From contig NZ_JAFIEU010000051.1 of the NCBI RefSeq assembly GCF_020832325.1, positions 276,740 through 340,739 on the forward strand: 64,000 nucleotides of DNA, written 5' to 3'. Positions within the stretch are counted from its first letter, which is position 1; each line of letters starts with the position of its first letter. This stretch comes from Lunatimonas sp. GTDB taxonomy: Bacteria > Bacteroidota > Bacteroidia > Cytophagales > Cyclobacteriaceae. The translations under genes were made by a program, and so were the position numbers. Shown piece after piece: positions 59,896 to 64,000 of this stretch. The notes beneath the pieces were generated by a model. It worked only from the letters and a program-made list of their open reading frames with translations, had not been told where the DNA came from and ran no database searches.

Positions 59896-61479
59896 ATGAA
59901 AACAGACAAACCAACAACAAACGTCCCGGGCATAAAGCAGCAACAACTGGATTTGCTCAAATCCAAAAACGAGGAAGCGATGCAGGGAGGAGGCAAAGCC
60001 CGTATTGCGGCACAGCACGGAAAAGGAAAACTAACCGCAAGGGAGCGCTTGGCGCTGCTGTTGGACGAGGGGTCTTTTCAGGAATTGGATAAGCTCGTCG
60101 TGCACCGGGGTCGAGATTTTGGGATTGAACGCGAGAAATACCCAGGCGATGGGGTAGTTACGGGTTTTGGCCGGGTGGCCGGACGGCTGGTGTATGTTTT
60201 TTCGCAGGACTTCACCGTGTTTGGCGGATCGCTGTCGGAGACACATGCCGAAAAAATTTGTAAAATTATGGACCTCGCCATGAAAAACGGTGCACCCGTG
60301 ATCGGGCTTAACGATTCAGGTGGCGCGCGGATTCAAGAAGGAGTTAGTTCTCTGGGAGGCTATGCGGACATTTTTTACCGCAATACCTTGGCGTCTGGAG
60401 TGATCCCACAGATTTCGGCTATTATGGGTCCTTGTGCCGGGGGCGCGGTGTATTCACCGGCCATCACGGATTTTATCCTGATGGTGGAGCATACTTCTTA
60501 CATGTTTGTGACCGGCCCCAATGTGGTCAAAACCGTAACGCAGGAGCAGGTAAGCTCCGAGGAACTGGGAGGTGCTTCGGCACATAGTGCCAAAAGTGGC
60601 GTGACCCATTTTGCATGTGTGAACGAGGCGGCCTGCATCGCCTCCATCAAGCAATTACTGTCCTACATGCCGCAAAACTGCGAAGAAGAAGCGCCCCGTT
60701 TGCCCTACACTGGCGGTCAGTCCGAAATCCGGGAGGTATTGGACGGGATTATTCCCGAAAACCCCAATCAGCCTTACGATATGCGGGAAGTGGTAGCAGG
60801 AATCGCCGATGAAGGCAGTTTTATGGAGGTACACCGGGATTTTGCCGAAAATATCGTCGTTGGCTTTGCACGCCTTGCGGGAAGAAGCATCGGCGTGGTA
60901 GGCAACCAACCGGCAGTACTTGCCGGAGTCTTGGATATCAAGTCCTCGCTCAAAGCGGCCCGGTTTGTGCGGTTCTGTGACTGCTTTAACATTCCTTTGG
61001 TGGTGTTGGTGGATGTGCCGGGTTTCTTGCCAGGTACCGACCAAGAGTGGAACGGGATCATCAGCAACGGGGCCAAACTGTTGTATGCATTTTCTGAAGC
61101 TACAGTACCTCGGGTAACAGTCATCACCCGCAAGGCCTATGGAGGTGCCTACGATGTGATGAACTCGAAACATATCGGAGCGGACCTGAATTTTGCCTGG
61201 CCCTCGGCAGAGATTGCTGTGATGGGAGCTAAGGGAGCGTCCGAAATCATCTTCAAAAAGCAGATCGCCGAGGCGGAAGACCCGGAGGCAAAACTTGCAG
61301 AGAAAATCGACGAATTTACCCGTAAATTTGCCAATCCATATGCTGCCGCGGAGCGAGGCTTTATCGACGAGGTGATTCTACCGAGGGATACCCGACACCG
61401 GTTGATCCGGGCTTTTTCCATGTTGGAAAATAAAGTGGATAACTTGCCCAAAAAGAAGCACGGTAATATTCCTTTATAA
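59896..61479 (+). CDS. acyl-CoA carboxylase, carboxyltransferase (beta) subunit
   Basis: A 527-residue subunit that transfers the carboxyl group from carboxybiotin to an acyl-CoA, most probably propionyl-CoA. The start is ATG 59896; the longer frame from 59815 adds no family sequence. The two halves of the crotonase-like fold are seen: '[20 protein letters not shown]' and '[20 protein letters not shown]', '[20 protein letters not shown]' and in the second half '[17 protein letters not shown]' and '[20 protein letters not shown]'. A separate biotin-carrier protein is encoded at 1.9 kb; a biotin carboxylase is missing from this window. Confidence 0.93.
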   Translation: MKTDKPTTNVPGIKQQQLDLLKSKNEEAMQGGGKARIAAQHGKGKLTARERLALLLDEGSFQELDKLVVHRGRDFGIEREKYPGDGVVTGFGRVAGRLVYVFSQDFTVFGGSLSETHAEKICKIMDLAMKNGAPVIGLNDSGGARIQEGVSSLGGYADIFYRNTLASGVIPQISAIMGPCAGGAVYSPAITDFILMVEHTSYMFVTGPNVVKTVTQEQVSSEELGGASAHSAKSGVTHFACVNEAACIASIKQLLSYMPQNCEEEAPRLPYTGGQSEIREVLDGIIPENPNQPYDMREVVAGIADEGSFMEVHRDFAENIVVGFARLAGRSIGVVGNQPAVLAGVLDIKSSLKAARFVRFCDCFNIPLVVLVDVPGFLPGTDQEWNGIISNGAKLLYAFSEATVPRVTVITRKAYGGAYDVMNSKHIGADLNFAWPSAEIAVMGAKGASEIIFKKQIAEAEDPEAKLAEKIDEFTRKFANPYAAAERGFIDEVILPRDTRHRLIRAFSMLENKVDNLPKKKHGNIPL

Positions 61480-61604
61480 CAGGTTGGCAAGGAGGGTCCC
61501 GGGAAAAATCGCTCAACGGTGAATGGGTGATAGTTGGATCCCAGGCCTGGTATTTACCGACTAGAAATGGCTAATTTGAAGTGTAGTGTACTAACCAAAA
61601 CGCA

Positions 61605-62672
61605 ATGACAAAAAACGAAGAGTTCCTATACCGTTACCTCAATAATGCTTCCCCTACGGGCTTCGAAGCGTCGGGACAGCAGATTTGGCTGGACTATGTA
61701 AAACCATTGGTGGATGATTACTTTACCGACGCCTACGGCACCGCAGTAGGGGTTATCAATCCAAAGGCGGATTATAAAGTGGTCATCGAGGCCCATGCAG
61801 ATGAGATCAGTTGGTTTGTAAATTACATAACCCCGGAAGGGTATATTTATGTGGTTCGAAACGGGGGCTCCGATCACATGATCGCGCCTTCTATGCGGGT
61901 GAATATCCACACCGACGATCGGGTAATCCAGGGGGTGTTTGGCTGGCCTGCCATCCACGTGCGGGACAAGGCTAAGGAAGAAGCTCCAAAGACCGAGAAC
62001 ATTTTTATAGACGTAGGTGCCCGTTCCAAAGAGGAAGTAATGGAAATGGGGATTTATGTGGGCTGTGTGGTCACCTTTAAAGATGAATTGACCGATTTAA
62101 ATGGCAAATTTTACACGGGGAGGGCGTTGGATAACCGCATCGGTGGCTACATGATTGCCGAAGTAGCCCGATACCTAAAAGAACAGAAAAGGGAGCTTCC
62201 CTTTGGCGTCTATGTGGTCAATGCGGTTCAGGAGGAGATTGGACTTAGGGGTGCAGAGATGATTGCCGCACGTATCAAGCCAAATGCCGCGCTGATCACG
62301 GATGTGTGTCACGATACCACCGCACCGATGTACAATAAGGTAGTGAGTGGGGATTATACCGCCGGTAAGGGGCCGGTGTTGACCGTGGGGCCAGCGGTAC
62401 ACCGTAAATTGCTGGATTTGGTACTTGCGGCTGCCAATAAGCGCGAGATACCCTATCAGCGCTCTGCTTCATCGAGAAGCACCGGGACGGACACCGATGC
62501 CTTTGCTTATTCCAACGGTGGGGTGCCCTCTGCCTTGATTTCCCTGCCGCTAAAGTACATGCACACGACCGTAGAAACAGCCAGCAAAGCGGATATCAAC
62601 CATGTGATCCAGCTGATGGCAGGTTTTCTCGAGGACTTCGACCCCTCGTTTGACTTTCGGTATGTGAAGTAG
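61605..62672 (+). CDS. M42 family aminopeptidase/endoglucanase-like
   Basis: A zinc or cobalt aminopeptidase (355 aa) of the M42 type, often annotated as cellulase M. The metal ligands are visible in order: His in 'EAHADEISW', Asp in 'GRALDNRIGGY', Glu in 'AVQEEIGLRGAEM', Asp in 'ALITDVCHDT', and His in 'LPLKYMHTTVETAS'. The inserted PDZ-like beta domain lies at about residues 75-170. No signal peptide, so it acts in the cytosol on peptides. Confidence 0.93.
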   Translation: MTKNEEFLYRYLNNASPTGFEASGQQIWLDYVKPLVDDYFTDAYGTAVGVINPKADYKVVIEAHADEISWFVNYITPEGYIYVVRNGGSDHMIAPSMRVNIHTDDRVIQGVFGWPAIHVRDKAKEEAPKTENIFIDVGARSKEEVMEMGIYVGCVVTFKDELTDLNGKFYTGRALDNRIGGYMIAEVARYLKEQKRELPFGVYVVNAVQEEIGLRGAEMIAARIKPNAALITDVCHDTTAPMYNKVVSGDYTAGKGPVLTVGPAVHRKLLDLVLAAANKREIPYQRSASSRSTGTDTDAFAYSNGGVPSALISLPLKYMHTTVETASKADINHVIQLMAGFLEDFDPSFDFRYVK

Positions 62673-62859
62673 TGGGCAAGCCATTGTTGCAGATTCTTTT
62701 CTCTATACCGTTTGCTGCCTGTAGATACGGAGATAAAGCACAGCCGTAAGAAACGGTAGGAATAAAAAAAGTAAAGAGTATCAGTACATCAAAATAATAT
62801 GATTATCAGGTGGTTGTGATCCGTTTCACAGGTACAAACGCTGAAAAACAATTAGACAC

Positions 62860-63834
62860 ATGAAAGTTTTTATCAATAAGATTATTCCCGACTATGGCCT
62901 TGGACTGCTGGAGCAGGCGGGGGTGGAGGTGACGATGTGGCGGGAGCCTTCCGTGCTTACTAGGGAGCAGGCGATCGCTTTCTGCAAAGAGCACGATGCC
63001 TTTTTGAGTGCAGGACAAGCAGGCTTGGATGAAGGTTTTTTTCGTGAATGCAGCCATCTTAAGGTAGTGGCCCTCCATTCTGTAGGCTTTGACGGGGTAG
63101 ATATCGCGGCGGCCACCCAGTTGGGCATTCCTATCGGAAATACCCCAAACGTGTTGAACAAGGCTACGGCTGAAACCGCGCTTCTTTTGATGCTCACTGT
63201 GGCCAGAAGAGCACTTTATTTGCACCGAAAAATTAAAAAAGGTGAATGGGGTGTTAGCCAGCCCACGCTAGATTTGGGGTTTGATCTTGCCGGAAAAACT
63301 CTTGGTATCGTGGGGTTGGGTAGGATTGGTGCGGAACTGGCCCGCATGTGTACGCAGTCTTGGGGGATGAAGGTCGTCTATCACAATCGCACGCGAAACG
63401 AGGAGGCAGAAAGGGAGTTTGGCGCCACCTGGCTGCCCTTTGAGGAACTACTGGAGCAGAGCGACTGTGTATCGGTGCATACCGCCTTGACCGAGGAAAC
63501 GAGGGGCTTGTTTGGATACGAGCAGTTCAAACGCATGAAGCCCCGTGCCGTATTTATCAACACAGCCCGTGGAGGTGTGCATCGGGAAGACGAACTCATT
63601 CGGGCCTTGCAGGAGGGTTTAATATACGGAGCAGGTCTGGATGTGACTGATCCGGAGCCCATGGAGCCTGATAATCCCTTATTGGAGATGGATAATGCCG
63701 TGGTGTTTCCGCATATCGGATCTTCCACCGTAGAAACCCGCAACGAGATGTCTCGCTGTGCTGCCGAAAACATTCTGGCCGGATTGAAGGGAGAGCGTCT
63801 TCCCTATCCGGTAAACCCCGAAGTGTACGGTTAA
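62860..63834 (+). CDS. D-2-hydroxyacid dehydrogenase (glyoxylate/hydroxypyruvate reductase type)
   Basis: A 324-residue NAD(P)-dependent enzyme. The nucleotide-binding motif is 'TLGIVGLGRIGAELARM' near residues 147-163; the catalytic residues are Arg in 'INTARGGVHRED', Glu in 'DVTDPEPMEPDNP' and His in 'VFPHIGSSTVETRNEM'. This class reduces glyoxylate, hydroxypyruvate or similar 2-oxo acids; the substrate is not fixed by sequence. Its terminator, and right after that the group II intron, follow. Confidence 0.92.
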   Translation: MKVFINKIIPDYGLGLLEQAGVEVTMWREPSVLTREQAIAFCKEHDAFLSAGQAGLDEGFFRECSHLKVVALHSVGFDGVDIAAATQLGIPIGNTPNVLNKATAETALLLMLTVARRALYLHRKIKKGEWGVSQPTLDLGFDLAGKTLGIVGLGRIGAELARMCTQSWGMKVVYHNRTRNEEAEREFGATWLPFEELLEQSDCVSVHTALTEETRGLFGYEQFKRMKPRAVFINTARGGVHREDELIRALQEGLIYGAGLDVTDPEPMEPDNPLLEMDNAVVFPHIGSSTVETRNEMSRCAAENILAGLKGERLPYPVNPEVYG

Positions 63835-63841
63835 AAAAAAA

Positions 63842-63871
63842 GGGGCTGTCCGAAAAGGGCAGCCTTTTTTT
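63842..63871 (+). terminator. terminator after the 2-hydroxyacid dehydrogenase gene
   Basis: GGCTGTCC (63844-63851) pairs with GGGCAGCC (63857-63864), loop GAAAA, one G-T pair, flanked by A-run upstream and a run of seven T. The group II intron begins two bases after the T-run. Confidence 0.85.
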
Positions 63872-63872
63872 A

Positions 63873-64000
63873 GTGTGCCGTGCATGGTAACTAACTAGGT
63901 GGTGAAAGTCCACTGTGGGGGTTTGTAATCGCCAACCACTAGCCAATAGCAAGGGTGTCCATCGTGAGGTGGAATCTGAAGGAAGCAGGCGGCAAAACTC
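63873..64000 (+). mobile_element. group II intron, 5' end (partial)
   Basis: From 63873 the sequence opens with GTGTG, matching the group II 5' consensus GUGYG, and continues with the structured domain I type: GTGG (63899-63902) pairs with CCAC (63910-63913); CCATC (63959-63963) pairs with GGTGG (63968-63972) around GTGA, a GNRA tetraloop. The stretch with 'GAATCTGAAGGAAGC' and 'GGCAAAACTC' at the end is, as I recall, common to introns with a reverse-transcriptase/maturase gene. The intron continues beyond the window; its RT gene and 3' end are not seen. The insertion is right behind an intrinsic terminator, as is usual for class C introns, but the class cannot be set from 128 bp. Confidence 0.82.

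Overview
The window is a chromosomal segment from a member of the Bacteroidota. I would place it in Cytophagales, probably close to Cyclobacteriaceae, from overall protein similarity as I remember it; this is inference. Supporting signs are promoters of the Bacteroidota type (TTTG, 19-20 nt, TAnnTTTG), few clear Shine-Dalgarno sequences, the joined tRNA-tuf / rpoBC / str / S10-spc-alpha layout with a DUF3467 gene between rpoC and rpsL, a ribosomal protein L36 without most of its zinc ligands, and accessory families typical of the phylum (DUF4221, six-bladed beta-propeller lipoproteins, carboxypeptidase-regulatory-like domains, DUF6090).

Layout. 1-5.2 kb: the 3' end of a DUF4221-type gene, then frr and pyrH, a biotin-carrier protein and an M1 aminopeptidase lipoprotein. 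5.2-37.1 kb: the translation and transcription core, all on the + strand: tRNA-Tyr, tRNA-Gly, tRNA-Thr, tuf; tRNA-Trp, secE, nusG, rplK, rplA, rplJ, rplL, rpoB, rpoC; a DUF3467 gene; rpsL, rpsG, fusA, rpsJ; then rplC through rplQ with secY, map, infA, rpmJ and rpoA. Intrinsic terminators follow tuf, rplL (probably an attenuator), rpoC, rpsJ and rplQ. Promoters precede the tRNA-tuf, tRNA-Trp, rpsL, rplC and rpsH segments. 37.1-45.0 kb: carA-eno, two accessory envelope genes, an FtsB/DivIC-type division protein, an outer-membrane barrel protein, and cysE-cysM for cysteine synthesis.

45.0-59.6 kb is the accessory part, with genes on both strands. It holds a 1528-residue protein with three LamG-like domains and a helical, hydrophobic C-terminal half but no signal peptide; a START-like protein; a GH31 alpha-glucosidase; a ParD/ParE toxin-antitoxin pair; a remnant of a HepT-like (DUF86) gene overlapping the start of a GIY-YIG (T5orf172-type) gene; a DUF6090 membrane protein; a small lipoprotein; an Ldh-family oxidoreductase; and a Ppx/GppA phosphatase. 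59.6-64.0 kb: an acyl-CoA carboxylase carboxyltransferase, an M42 aminopeptidase, a 2-hydroxyacid dehydrogenase with its terminator, and directly after that terminator the 5' end of a group II intron that runs off the window.

The items most worth a second look are the giant LamG/helical protein, the group II intron placed directly behind a terminator, the shared TTTGCnnTCC sequence downstream of the translation-gene promoters, the HepT remnant fused into a nuclease-gene start, and the probable TTG start of rpoB.
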